Origin: Plasmodium brasilianum
Taxonomy: Eukaryota > Apicomplexa > Aconoidasida > Haemosporida > Plasmodiidae
Length of the DNA stretch: 64,000 bases
Direction of reading: 5' to 3'
Assembly (NCBI RefSeq): GCF_023973825.1
Contig: NC_090120.1
Coordinates: 310,001 to 374,000 of the forward strand
The notes beneath the pieces were generated by a model. It did no database searches, was not told the DNA's origin, and was given only the letters and a program-made list of their open reading frames with translations. A program made the position numbers and the translations under genes. This document shows, one piece after another, positions 13,502-24,491 of this stretch (position 1 is the first letter of the stretch; every line of letters begins with the position of its first letter).

Positions 13502-14140
13502 TTAAACTTCATTTCTCCGTACATCAATAGTATATTTCAAAAATTTTACCATTACGTAAATAAACATTGAAATAATTAATGTAACTAACGGAAATATATA
13601 TCCAAATTCCCCATTAGTAGAAAGTTGTCCAATAAGTGACTCTATAATTCCAAGTTAATTAATTAGACTACCATAATATACAGTTATAAATAATAATTGA
13701 AAAACCATTAATAAAAGTATTACAAGTGTTCAAATATTAAAGCTCTATTAATATATCCTGAACGTTTTAAACCTTTTTTATTGTTAAAAATAGTGCATAT
13801 CCTGTATTTATATATTGAACTAAATCTCCTATGTAATATTTATTGAAAAGAAAATATCCATAGTTGCAAAAAGTTTACATATAACAGATGTACTTTTTTT
13901 CATAAACCTTTTGGATGAAGTTCTTGAATTATCGCTATACATAGATTCACATTTTTCATCATATTCTGATCCACCCATACTGTTTTAATTTTCTTAATAA
14001 TTGTATCTATCTTTAAATAACATACACGTTAATTTTATATTTTTTGTATTATTCTCATTTTATGTCAACAGTCTACTATTTCTTCAAGCTAAAGTGCTAT
14101 GCTCATTTTTCACATCATACAAAGATTTATGAAAGGTAAA
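13502..14140 (-). pseudogene. Exported two-membrane-segment family protein, decayed exon 2
   Basis: Exon 2 appears to start at 14140 after a TTTGTAG acceptor and reads FTFHKSLYDVKNEHSTLA, a stop, then RNSRLLT and another stop. RLLT fits the first four places of a PEXEL motif (RxLxE/Q/D), and the stop falls where the acidic residue should be. A cysteine-containing stretch (MGGSEYDEKCESMYSDNS, from 13978) stays in the same frame. After a break come a first membrane segment (LVILLLMVFQLLFITVYYGS), an in-frame TAA, and a second segment (YIFPLVTLIISMFIYVMVKF). It ends RRNEV with TAA 13502-13504. At least six stops and one or more frameshifts are visible. A possible exon 1 starts at 14272 (MSQKTCLKFF) but is weak. 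It resembles Plasmodium exported protein families of unknown function; I cannot name the subfamily. Confidence 0.75.
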
Positions 14141-14272
14141 CTACAAAGAAAATAATACATTTTAATTTTTTACAATGTTATATGTTTATATATTTATTAA
14201 GAAATTATTTATTATTATTATATATAAGTCATATGAAGTAACAAAGAATTTTAAGCAAGTTTTCTGAGACAT

Positions 14273-14777
14273 TATCATTATAACACATTATTTGAATTAG
14301 AAAATTTACAAATAAAAAGGATAAAGATAGGAATTTTAATTAGAATAACATATATTATTTTCCTGTATATTCTGCAATTATATTATAATAACTTCAAGTA
14401 GATAAAAATTTCATTGAAAAATCTAAGAGTACTGAAAGAAGGGTTTATTTATACATGCTACTATTTTATTCAATTTTTTAAAAGGAAAAGTATTAAATTC
14501 CACAAATAAAATATAATAATAAAGTATAAAAGTGCGAGTATAATTTTAAATATGTTTTAGTAAATATTTTTCTCAATAAAGTTTTATTTATATAAAAGCA
14601 GAACTAGTTAAAATAATTTTAAGTAGAACTTGTTCTGTTAATTAAAAAATCACAATATTTAATTCCGTTAGTTATCTAACATATAAATTAAAATTTTTTT
14701 TAATAAAACTTTTCAGAAAGTAAATGAAATAATTTTTTTTCTTTGGTATTAAAATTTTTTATTTTATATTTAAAATA

Positions 14778-14809
<32 letters not shown>

Positions 14810-17428
14810 AGCGAATAGATACCATGACATATATTAAAAATATATCTATTAAATTTTTTTCTATCTTTCTAATCATTAAAATAGCTTTCCATATTTATTA
14901 TACATTTTATAAATATTTATATAATTAAAAAATTCAAACAAATAAAATGAATATAACAGAAATGGTAGGATGGAAAAAAAAAGGTAAATATTTTTTTATA
15001 ACATAATTTTTAAGCTAATCTGTGATAAACAATATATGTGAAATATATATACATTATTTGATTAAAAGCTACACTGTGTTAATGAATTCATTAACGAACA
15101 TTTTATATTTTATAGAATGAAATTAATAAAAGCTGTTTTATAATTTTGCATTAAAATTATTAATGATAAAAGATTTTAATTATTATATTATTTAATTCAA
15201 TATATTTTTTTATTACAAAAAGGAAATTTTTTCAATATATTAATTCGGTCATTTTCCCTTTTATGTGTTTTCTAAAATAAAAAAAAATTTATATATTTAA
15301 TAGGAATATAAATAATAAAAAAATAAAAATGAAAAAGTAAATTTATTAAAAAGGAACCCTTCATAATTGTGATAATTTAAAATATAATTTTAAATAAAAT
15401 AATATAAATAACAAATGCGCAAGGATAATATGTAAATAATACTTAAAATTTAGGGAAATCTTTGATGAATTAATTTTTTTCAAGAATATTTTGTATGTTG
15501 AAGAAGAGAATATTCACTTTTAACCATTTATAAATAGATACTACTGAAAATCATATACTTCATTATTAATTTTTACACAACTAATATAAATGAAATAAAT
15601 TAGATATTTTTTAAAATATACCATTAGAATCAGATATATTTATATTTTAATATTTTTATTTTTCACCATATCTTACATTTAGGTACTTGTTAACTATAAA
15701 AGAAATATTTATTATATATATTATTTTAATTATATATACAATAAATTGATACTTATTTCTCTAAGTAATAACTTTTAAATATAATAATTAATTAAATGAA
15801 AAAAAAAAACGTTTCTTGTTATGTCATATATATCATATACTACATTATTATATTTCACATAAATAAGATAATTAAATTATATTTTTTATTTTATGCCTTT
15901 ATATATATATAATATAAATGTATCATATATACAATTATAAACGTATATTATAACATTGTCCTTCAAAATCTTTAAATGCATCTATTATAAGACTGTTTCT
16001 TAGTATCTTTAATATTACTAATTTGTATTCATGTTATAATATGTATGAGGACATCTTAATAATTAATACCATAATTTATGAAGAATATTCAATAATACTT
16101 ATATAAATATATGTTCTACTATTTATTTAATAACATCTAAATTCGGATGTACTAACTTTGATAGACATATTTATTGAGTAATTATGTTTTCCTATATTAT
16201 ATATTAAATGATACATTTATTAAAAATATGCATGACAATATAAATTAATTAATTATATCTGTTAATCCAAATTAAAATATGGTCTATAAATAATTTTCAG
16301 TTTTCGTTAATTATATAATTTGCTCTTAAATGGAAGTATATTTCATGCATTATGCACATTATATATATATATATGTATAATTATGTATTTATTGCATGCA
16401 TGTACGTATGTATATATGTAAATTAATATATTAATTTATATAAAATCATTAATATTTTTTTACATCTTCTATATATAGTGTCACTCTTAATTTTCATTTC
16501 TTCTGAACTTGAGTTTTATAATAGTAGTTTATATTTCCTTCAATTAGTAATGTTACTCCTGTTATATAATTCTGACGTATATTTCTTTAGTTATTTCAGT
16601 ATTTTATTTTAAAATAAATAATAATATAGTATACGTATTTTTAGTTAAATTTTTATTTTCCTAATGCTTCATTAATTTTCATTTTTTCAATGATATTTAC
16701 TTTAAAGCTATTGTCTATTTGCAACTGTGCCATTATTACTAATAGGTCTACTAAAATTTATCAAAACAGAATTATCGACTTTAAAATATAAAGAAAATGA
16801 TCGAAACTCCTATATTTATGTATACTGTTCACAATGACGTATTTATATTTTTTACTCTAATACATTATTAATATTTATTTTTTTTAATTAATCTACAGAG
16901 TTAAAAACACTCTTAATGAGATCATATATATATAAGTATGTATAAATTTAATAAGTTTAACGAAAAAAAAGTATATTTAATTAATTAATGGGATTGTAAA
17001 ATAAATTTATAATTCCCTAAATATGCATGTTAGAAGGTAAAACAAAAATAAATAAAAGGACTAATATGAATTACTAAATATTCATGTCCTTTCTTAAGTA
17101 TAATGTTATTATAAGAATTAAGTAAAAAACAATTAAAAAAAAAAAAAAGTACCATTATATGTTACATTGTACAATAGAACCTAATAATAACCAGAAGATA
17201 CAAAATATAATAATATCTAAATATTATAATATTTATACGTCAATGAGAGAATCTATGAAAATATTAATATTAAAGTTCACCCTAATTTTATTTATCTTTT
17301 ATCTATACTATTTAAAATATTATAAATGTTATATACTTCTTTTTTTCTTATATAACACATCAATAATTAATTAAACATATTACTTCGTAATAACAAAAAA
17401 AAAAATAACAAATTAAAATAAATAAAAA
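14273..17428. other. A/T-rich spacer with an (AT)n tract and a weak coding-like relic
   Basis: About 3.2 kb. A TA dinucleotide run lies at about 14780-14805 and a poly(A) run near 17138. The minus-strand stretch 16459-16733 reads in one frame with several stops and is listed separately. The plus-strand frame 17159-17374 shows no family feature. Confidence 0.5.
16459..16733 (-). pseudogene. Possible unidentified coding relic, one frame with several stops
   Basis: From the ATG at 16733 the minus strand reads MAQLQIDNSFKVNIIEKMKI and on to LGK, then TAA 16653-16655. Continuing in the same frame it later reads NYITGVTLLIEGNINYYYKT and ends near EDVK, with about six stops in all. The start has a mixed residue composition unusual for random A/T-rich DNA. 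I recognise no family and it may be chance. Confidence 0.22.
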
Positions 17429-17650
17429 CTAATTATCATATATATTATAGAAATTATCTCTATGATCCAATTCATTAGGTTTCTTTGGTTCCTTTTTTTT
17501 ATATTTATATTCAGCTCTTATAAAATAAATATATATTTTGAGTAAAATTAAATATATTATAATACATTGTATACAGCCAATAATTAATTGGTTGCATATA
17601 TTTAAATTAAATGAAATAAAAAATAAAAATTCAAACACAACTACATTCAT
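17429..17650 (-). CDS. Small hypothetical protein with one membrane segment and a charged tail
   Basis: A 73-codon open frame. After the hydrophobic start (MNVVVFEFLFFISFNLNICN) comes a membrane-like segment (QLIIGCIQCIIIYLILLKIY). A charged tail follows (RAEYKYKKKEPKKPNELDHR) and the frame ends NFYNIYDN. The switch from hydrophobic to strongly hydrophilic is more gene-like than most A/T-rich frames here. It could be a last exon of a larger gene whose start is lost, since a stop lies just upstream of the ATG. There is no recognised family. It sits about 0.5 kb downstream of the next minus-strand pseudogene. Confidence 0.3.
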   Translation of the reverse strand: MNVVVFEFLFFISFNLNICNQLIIGCIQCIIIYLILLKIYIYFIRAEYKYKKKEPKKPNELDHRDNFYNIYDN

Positions 17651-18150
17651 TCGCTTTGTTTATTCGTATGCAAAACAATACAATTTTATTAACTTAAAAC
17701 AAATAATATATTCCTTTGATTATCTCAACATATAAGCATTTAAGACTAAAATATGATAAAAATAAGTCTATTTTTTACTTATGTAGATATAAATTAACAC
17801 ATTATATTGATAATAGTATATGAATTGTGATTTTTGCTATTAATTTTAACACTAGTGGATATATATTTTGTGAAAATCTTGTTAAATACACAAATATATA
17901 TATGAACCATAATATTCTATTTATGTGAATCATTACATTTAATACAAAATGAAAGCATTCAAACATTCAAATTCACAAATATATTAAAGAATTATATTTT
18001 CTCAGTTCCAAATTAAAAAGAATATATCCACACAAGTACACATAAAAAACCTAAGAATTTATAACATTATTCTTAATAAGCATATATCCTTAAGTAATTT
18101 ACATAGCTTAATTGTTCTAAAGGACAACATTAGGAAAACAAATTATGCTT

Positions 18151-18878
18151 CTAATTATTTGTTTCATTTATTAAACGCTTTGATTTTTCTTTTTTTTTAA
18201 TTTTTATACAGATAAAGATAATCACTAATATAATTATAAATGTCAGAGATGATATAACTCCTATATTTATTATTGTCATATTATGCAATGTACTAGACCC
18301 ACTATCCGAATTTGTAAACAACAATCTATCACATAAAAACATTATCAATTCAACTAATAAGAGAAATATAGGTAAAATAAAAAGAAAAATATATTTAATA
18401 TCTACCTTTCCCTTTAAATTCCCGGATTCGGAATTCGTAACACTACTATAATTTTTGTTTTTACTTAATTTGTCTAAGTTTTCTTCATCGATTACTTTTA
18501 TATTTCTAGATTTATATAATATTTATTCTACAATAATAGGTATATCATTTTTTACACTTACAATATTTGAATCATCTCCCTCTGTACGTTTTCCAAGGAA
18601 TCCCCAGGTTTTTTTGCATAATATTCTATAAATGTCATTCTTTCTGTAGAAATTTTTATTAATGGTAACCTAAAAAGAATAAAGTAAATATTCGTGATTT
18701 AAAAAAATTGTTAGTTTCATGCAAATAATAGGTATTAATAATAAAACACATCAAAAATAAATAATACAAAATATCCTTAATATCATCACACCATCTTGTC
18801 ATCAATATGATATATCCAAGTCAAAACGATAAAGACATTAATTCTAATAAAAAACATTAAATTCCTGTTTTGGCCCAT
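18151..18878 (-). pseudogene. Exported two-membrane-segment protein, broken by a single stop
   Basis: Exon 1 (18792-18878) is a clean 29 codons, MGQNRNLMFFIRINVFIVLT onward, ending DDKM before GTGTGA. Exon 2 (18151-18669) follows a TTTTTAG acceptor. It carries DIYRILCKKTWGFLGKRTEG, in the place where fam-l/fam-m proteins have YRLLAKY, then a hydrophilic stretch. Two membrane segments follow (IFLFILPIFLLLVELIMFLC and GVISSLTFIIILVIIFICIK), with a basic tail ending NETNN. The only break I found is TAA at 18523-18525, 48 codons into exon 2. Otherwise the frame is open for about 200 codons. It looks like a relative of the fam-l/fam-m group but is not a typical member. The role would be export to the host cell, by family analogy only. 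A read-through, a polymorphic stop or a sequencing error are alternatives to a dead gene. Confidence 0.8.
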
Positions 18879-21823
18879 TATATAAAACTTTTAATATTGT
18901 AATATATTCATTATGGAAAAAATTTTAAATAATATAAAACATTTTTTCTGATAAGCTATACAAATTTAGAAAAATTTTTTTAATTACATTTTATTTTTTA
19001 CAAAAAAATAATATATATAAAAATGTTATTATTTCTGTAAAAAAAATTAAGAAAAAATAAAATTTTTTATTATATTATTTATAATAAACTCACCATTAAT
19101 CAACATATAACAAATTATATACATGTAAAATTCAAAATATATAATTTAATTATTAAATACAATAATTAGATTTTTTTTTTAACAATAATTTTCAAAATAA
19201 AATAAAGAAAAGTGTAACTATTTCTTACTATTTCAAAATAAGCAATTTATTTTAAAATATATATTTTTCACAAATTCATATATTAATTTATATACCATAT
19301 GTTAAGGGTATATATTATAAATTTAATGATTTTTTCTTATAAAAAATTATAATTTTCGAAAATACTTTTATTACTGATAAAAAGGATTAATTATTATATC
19401 AATATAATAGTAATTATGATAAAAGAAAATAGAAATATTCTCTTCAAAATTTTGTTTAAAATTAATCATATAACCTGTACTCATAATTTATTATATATTT
19501 TAAAAATATAAAATTAATATAATAGTACTTAGTGTACGATAAAGTATGTAAGTTAAACTCAAAAAAAAATATAATTTTTATATTTCACTCATAATTTTTG
19601 AATTTTATAAATTTTAATTTAGACTTTAATTTATAAATTAAAATTTTTTTAATTTATCAAATTATTTTATTTATTTTTTTCAAATAAACATGCAAATTTA
19701 GAAAAAATTCAATGAAAAAAAACGAAATAAAAAAATATAGAATAATTCTTTTATAAATTGTATTAATATATGAATAATCTTGGTAGTAAATGTAGTTTTT
19801 CAATTGTGCAATAAATAAAAATGGAAAAACACATTATATATCAAAATAATATATCATAGATATTGAAGTAGTTTTTATAAAATAGTAGTAAATCAACAAT
19901 TACGTAAAAGTATTAATAAAATAATAAATGCATATTTCCTTTAACTTGTTAAAGCATTGCTATGCTTCAAATTAATATATATTTATCTACATTAATAGAA
20001 AAAATTAAAGTTATACTAATATATCTCATCCAATTTGTACGAATAATATGAATTATAAACCCAAAAACTTTTAAATACGTATATATAATATTTGCAGTAA
20101 TGAATATAACTTCATAATATATTATGACATTTAATATTAACAAAAAATAAAATAAAAATACATATTTTATTAATATTCATTTTATCAATATTTTTAGTAC
20201 CCCTCTGCGCAAGGATCAACATACGTTATTCTTATTTTCACTAAGTTATAAGTATATTCGCCCAATAAAAAAGTTATGTCTGTGCTATTTCATTTGCTAA
20301 AAAATACTTTTTAAAACATATATATATGTGATGACTAAAACATATAATAATAGTATATCATAATATTAATTTTAATCTATAAAAAAATGAAAATAATATA
20401 TGAATATAACTCTCAAAAAGGCCTCATTGGGATCTTATTCATCGAACTTGTTTAATTATGCATGGATAAAAAAAATATAATAATTTTTTAAATAAATTTT
20501 ATTAAACATATATAAAAAATAAAAATTATTTTAAGAATTTATATATGATCGATAACAAAGTAAATCACTTTTTCACTCTTATTTGGTTTAAAAAATTATC
20601 ATCAATTTTTTGAACACATCATGAATTGTTAATATAAACTATATAATTTTTTGGAAGTCCTTAAAAAGACATAAATATGCTATATAATTGTATTACAAGA
20701 AAAAAAAATAAAAAAAATATTTAGATAAATAACTACTTATTGAATTATTGTTGATAATAAATATATATTTTCCTTAAAATTAAGAATAATTTTTGATTCT
20801 ATAAGCATATATAACACAGTTTTAAAGGTCCATCATTATGAAAAAACAAAGATAAAAAATCAAAACATTTTCATTATATCATCTATTAATATATGATTAC
20901 ATTTAATTAACAAAGTTTATTCTTTAATAATGTAAAATATAAAAAAGTACATATAGTTTATTTATTTAAATATTTTCAGCATATATATATTTAATTAGAC
21001 GTTCCAGAACATTGTTAACATCACATAAGCACAATAATAATAAATTAAATTCTTTAAACTCATCATTTAATTGTATGGATTTATTAACTCTAAGTCATTT
21101 GAAAGTTATAAATAACCTATATGTAATATATATATTATTTAATTGTATATCTATACATACCATTTTATATCAAAAAGAAACAAAAGGATTCCTTTTAAAA
21201 GAATTACAATAAATGTGTTTTATAAGTCATATCTAATAAAATATATTTTATAGAAGAAATATCATTTATTTAAGAACGCATATATATATATATATATACA
21301 TGCAACAAAATTCCTTCAAAACGTTTCATTAAATTTAAAAAAAGATATATTCATCTTTAATTTAAAAATAATTATACATTTTTTTTAATTGAGTCAACAC
21401 ATAATAATATTAGACTGCAACTATTTAAAAAAATAAAAAGTACCATTCCTTATAGCTCAAATGTATATTAACACACCATTTTGAAACACTTATATGGATT
21501 GTCCCATAATTTATAAATTTTGACGAACAAAATTTTTTTTTCATAAAATCCTATTTTTACACAAAAAAATATACATTAAGCCATATTTTTTAATTGAATA
21601 GAAACAATATATTAAAATATACTTTTAAAAAATCTATAATTTTCAATATCACAAAAAAATTAGAACCTTTTCTCTTACGACCATATATCAAAAAGGATAG
21701 GTATAAATAGGAATATTTATAAAATTTAAGCAATTATACTCATTTTTGCTAGTCATATATTAAACAAGATACAGACGATTTTCAATATTAAAAACTTTTT
21801 TATATAAAAGAATATATTACATA
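18879..21823. other. A/T-rich spacer with one recurring upstream block
   Basis: About 2.9 kb with no supported gene. Positions about 19850-20060 match the repeat blocks at 23862, 33634 and 49285. A (TA)n run lies near 21280-21299. The plus-strand frame at 21012-21212 has no family signature. Confidence 0.5.
19850..20060 (+). repeat. Recurring intergenic block, copy 1 of 4
   Basis: AATCAACAATTACGTAAAAG at 19891 followed by ATTAATAAAATAATAAATGC matches AATCAACAATTACATAAGCG at 33652 followed by TAATAATAAAATAATATATGC. Looser matches lie at 23862 and 49285. This copy lies about 1.0 kb upstream of the 18878 gene start. Confidence 0.65.
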
Positions 21824-22821
21824 TTATTCAATTTGCCTTTTCCTGAACTTAATTTTTTGATATTTTTTAATTTTTTTATGTCAATATACAACAGTCATTT
21901 CAACCGTAACACCAAATATAAGGAGTGGTATTGCATATATTAGTAAACCTAAAAACCTCTAGACATAAGCGTAACCCATAAGGGCTTCGTCCTATGACAA
22001 CATCATCTTCAGATTTACCGCTCTTTCAGAGTTGAACAAAAAATAGAAAGGACTTTTATTTATAAGCTTGGGTAAAGGAAAATGCCACCCACCTGAAAAT
22101 AAAATCTACAATATCTTAAACAATCTCAATAAAGGACCATAACCAAAAAAATATTCTATTATGCGATATATTGATAACAGTAAGAGGAGTATTACAGGAA
22201 AAAGAAGTTTTAATCCATATTTTTTACTTATAATTTTTTTTCTACATCCTATCACTAATTATCCCATTGTTTTTAAGAAAATGTTCAAAATCAAGTTCTG
22301 TGAATATCTTTTTTCCAAGTATGAACATTTTATTGTTTCAAATGTATTAGATTTATTTTTCTTACCTTGTTTATTACATCCCCCATTATTCATTGAACGT
22401 TCGTTGGATTTCTTCTTTATTCCTGTGACCCCTTTTTCATTTATAGGCATATCTTTTATTTTATTAATTACATTATTTGGTATCTCTTCTTTTATATATA
22501 AAATAATTAAATCCTTATCCTCTTTGTATTTTGCTAGCAATCTATAAGTTCCAATATACAATTTACTATTACTGATGTAATTCTCATACTTATATTTCTT
22601 AAACGTACACTAAGAAACGTTTAAATATTCGTTATTTATATGAATAAATATTGTCATTCTAAAAAACAGTATTGATAAAAATTAAACACCAAAAATATAA
22701 ATAAAATATGTATCTGCAAATAATATTTTCATGTTATATCATTGGAAAAATGAGTAGTCCAACTTAAAAATATTGAAAAATATATTTTAACAAAAAAAGG
22801 TAACATAACTTTTTTTTTCAT
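21824..22821 (-). pseudogene. fam-l-type exported protein, pseudogene
   Basis: Exon 1 (22735-22821) reads MKKKVMLPFFVKIYFSIFLS then WTTHFSNDI, a 29-codon signal-anchor exon. The bases that follow (ACATGA) lack a GT donor, so splicing is probably lost. Exon 2 starts at 22609 after CTTAG and reads CTFKKYKYENYISNSKLY, then TYRLLAKYKEDKD. That is the family's PEXEL-like motif, with K in the last position. It continues NEKGVTGIKKKSNERSMNNG and ETIKCSYLEK. A one-base deletion in an A run near 22315 then shifts the frame. The remainder reads ELDFEHFLKNNGIISDRM, a stop, a membrane segment (LFPVILLLLSIYRII), several further breaks, and a second segment (LLIYAIPLLIFGVTV). After another stop comes the typical tail KKYQKIKFRKRQIE, ending at TAA 21824-21826. 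Family assignment is confident and no function is retained. Confidence 0.85.
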
Positions 22822-24491
22822 ATTATACATCTCAGTACTGTAATATATTCAACAGGAAAAAAACAAACAATTTTATAATATTCCTTTAATGGTAAAAGAT
22901 AATATATCCATTTATTTAATATTATTTTATTTTTATTTATATTTTCTAAAAAATATAATATATATAACTATAAAATTTTTCACAACTTATATAAAAAAAA
23001 TTAATTAAAATATAAATTACATAATTTTTATCCTAATGTTATATATTAAAAAGAAACAACAATTTGAACTATGTGACATAAATGCATTACTATGTATTAA
23101 AATTATATATTACAATTAATTAATAGTGTAATTTAATAATTCTATTTACCTTTTTCAAAAATAAAAAAAAATTAATATATAATTTTTAATATTGGGGTAT
23201 ACGGAATTTATAGATATAATAGAATGTAGAGAATAGGGATAATTCATTATTCTATACATTAAGAGCATACTTACTAACGTCCGGGATATTTTAATATTAA
23301 TTATTCTAATTTATATAAATTATATTTCAGAACAAATTATTATTTCCTAAAAAAATTTTACTCTTATAACAATAATAGTAATAATAAATGATGTACTCAA
23401 TATTAATACAAACATATGCGTTATATTAATCAAAACATATTCATAAGTTACCATGCAAACATATGAATCCTTTTTAAGTGTATATTATAACTAAGAAACC
23501 TTATTAATATTATACTATCTAGTATAAGATAACATATATATTTTAATGCCAAATAACACATGATTCTTTATTTTTGCAAGGTAACGTATAAAAATTAAAA
23601 TTTTCAATTAATTTTAATTGGTATAATTAATGAAAAGAAAAATTATTAAAATCATCGAATTAATTTTTTTATAATTATATAAATAATTTTAGAACAAATA
23701 TTTATAAAATAAAACAAAAGAAGGAGTACCACTGTACAATATTTATTAATGTCCTTATAAACTAAATTCAATAGTGAATTTGTATTATTCTCTTTAAATT
23801 AAAAATTCATATATTTTCTTTCATTAATTTATTTTACAATATATATTTAAGTAATTTCAATAAAATAAATCAAAATTAACAATTATATAACTGTAATAAT
23901 AAAATAATTATTATGAATGTCCTTTCGTTTATTGATATAGCATTGTAACACTCAATAATATGTAGCATCTATAAACAATAAATATAAATAAAAATTATAC
24001 TAGTGCATTCTTACCATCTTAGTTCTATAATCAGAACACTATACCAAAATAGTAAATCATAAAACATAAATCTCTAATCTACTACATTAATACAATAAAA
24101 AAAAATTGAAATTAATTAATTCTCATATATTTGTATGTTACGATACAGCAAAAAATTAGAAGTCATTAAATATTAAAGATAATTCATTATTAAACATATT
24201 TTTTAAATGTTAATTTATTTTTTAAAGTTATTTATAAAGATAAATAAAAAATTAAAAAAAAACTAAATGATGTTATTAAATAATAACAGTATAATAATAA
24301 ATACAATATTCAAATTAATGTGTTGTACAAAAACGCCCAAAACATTTTATACTGATGTAAATGTTCAAAACGAAATTTTTTATATTTAAATTCAGTACCG
24401 TTTTCATTTTTTATTTTGTTCCCATTATACAGAAATATAAACGGAAAACATTGCTAATTTCCTTAGTACATTGGTTCTAAATTAGCGCATG
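22822..24491. other. Spacer between fam-l and PIR pseudogenes, with two recurring upstream blocks
   Basis: No gene seen. About 23210-23330 loosely resembles the 400-base upstream block of other fam genes. Positions 23862-24060 are copy 2 of the distal recurring block. Confidence 0.5.
23862..24060 (+). repeat. Recurring intergenic block, copy 2 of 4
   Basis: CTGTAATAATAAAATAATTA corresponds to the core of the 33634 copy. ATTGTAACACTCAATAATAT (about 23942) matches GTTGTAACACTCAAAATTAA near 49370. It lies about 1.1 kb upstream of the fam-l start at 22821, similar to the offsets of copies 1 and 4. Confidence 0.6.

Noticed and set aside
17159..17374. 71-codon plus-strand frame
   Set aside because: Low-complexity hydrophobic composition and no family motif.
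21012..21212. 66-codon plus-strand frame in spacer
   Set aside because: No family motif, signal or conservation seen; likely chance.
22161..22547. 128-codon plus-strand open frame
   Set aside because: Antisense to a fam-l pseudogene with clear motifs.
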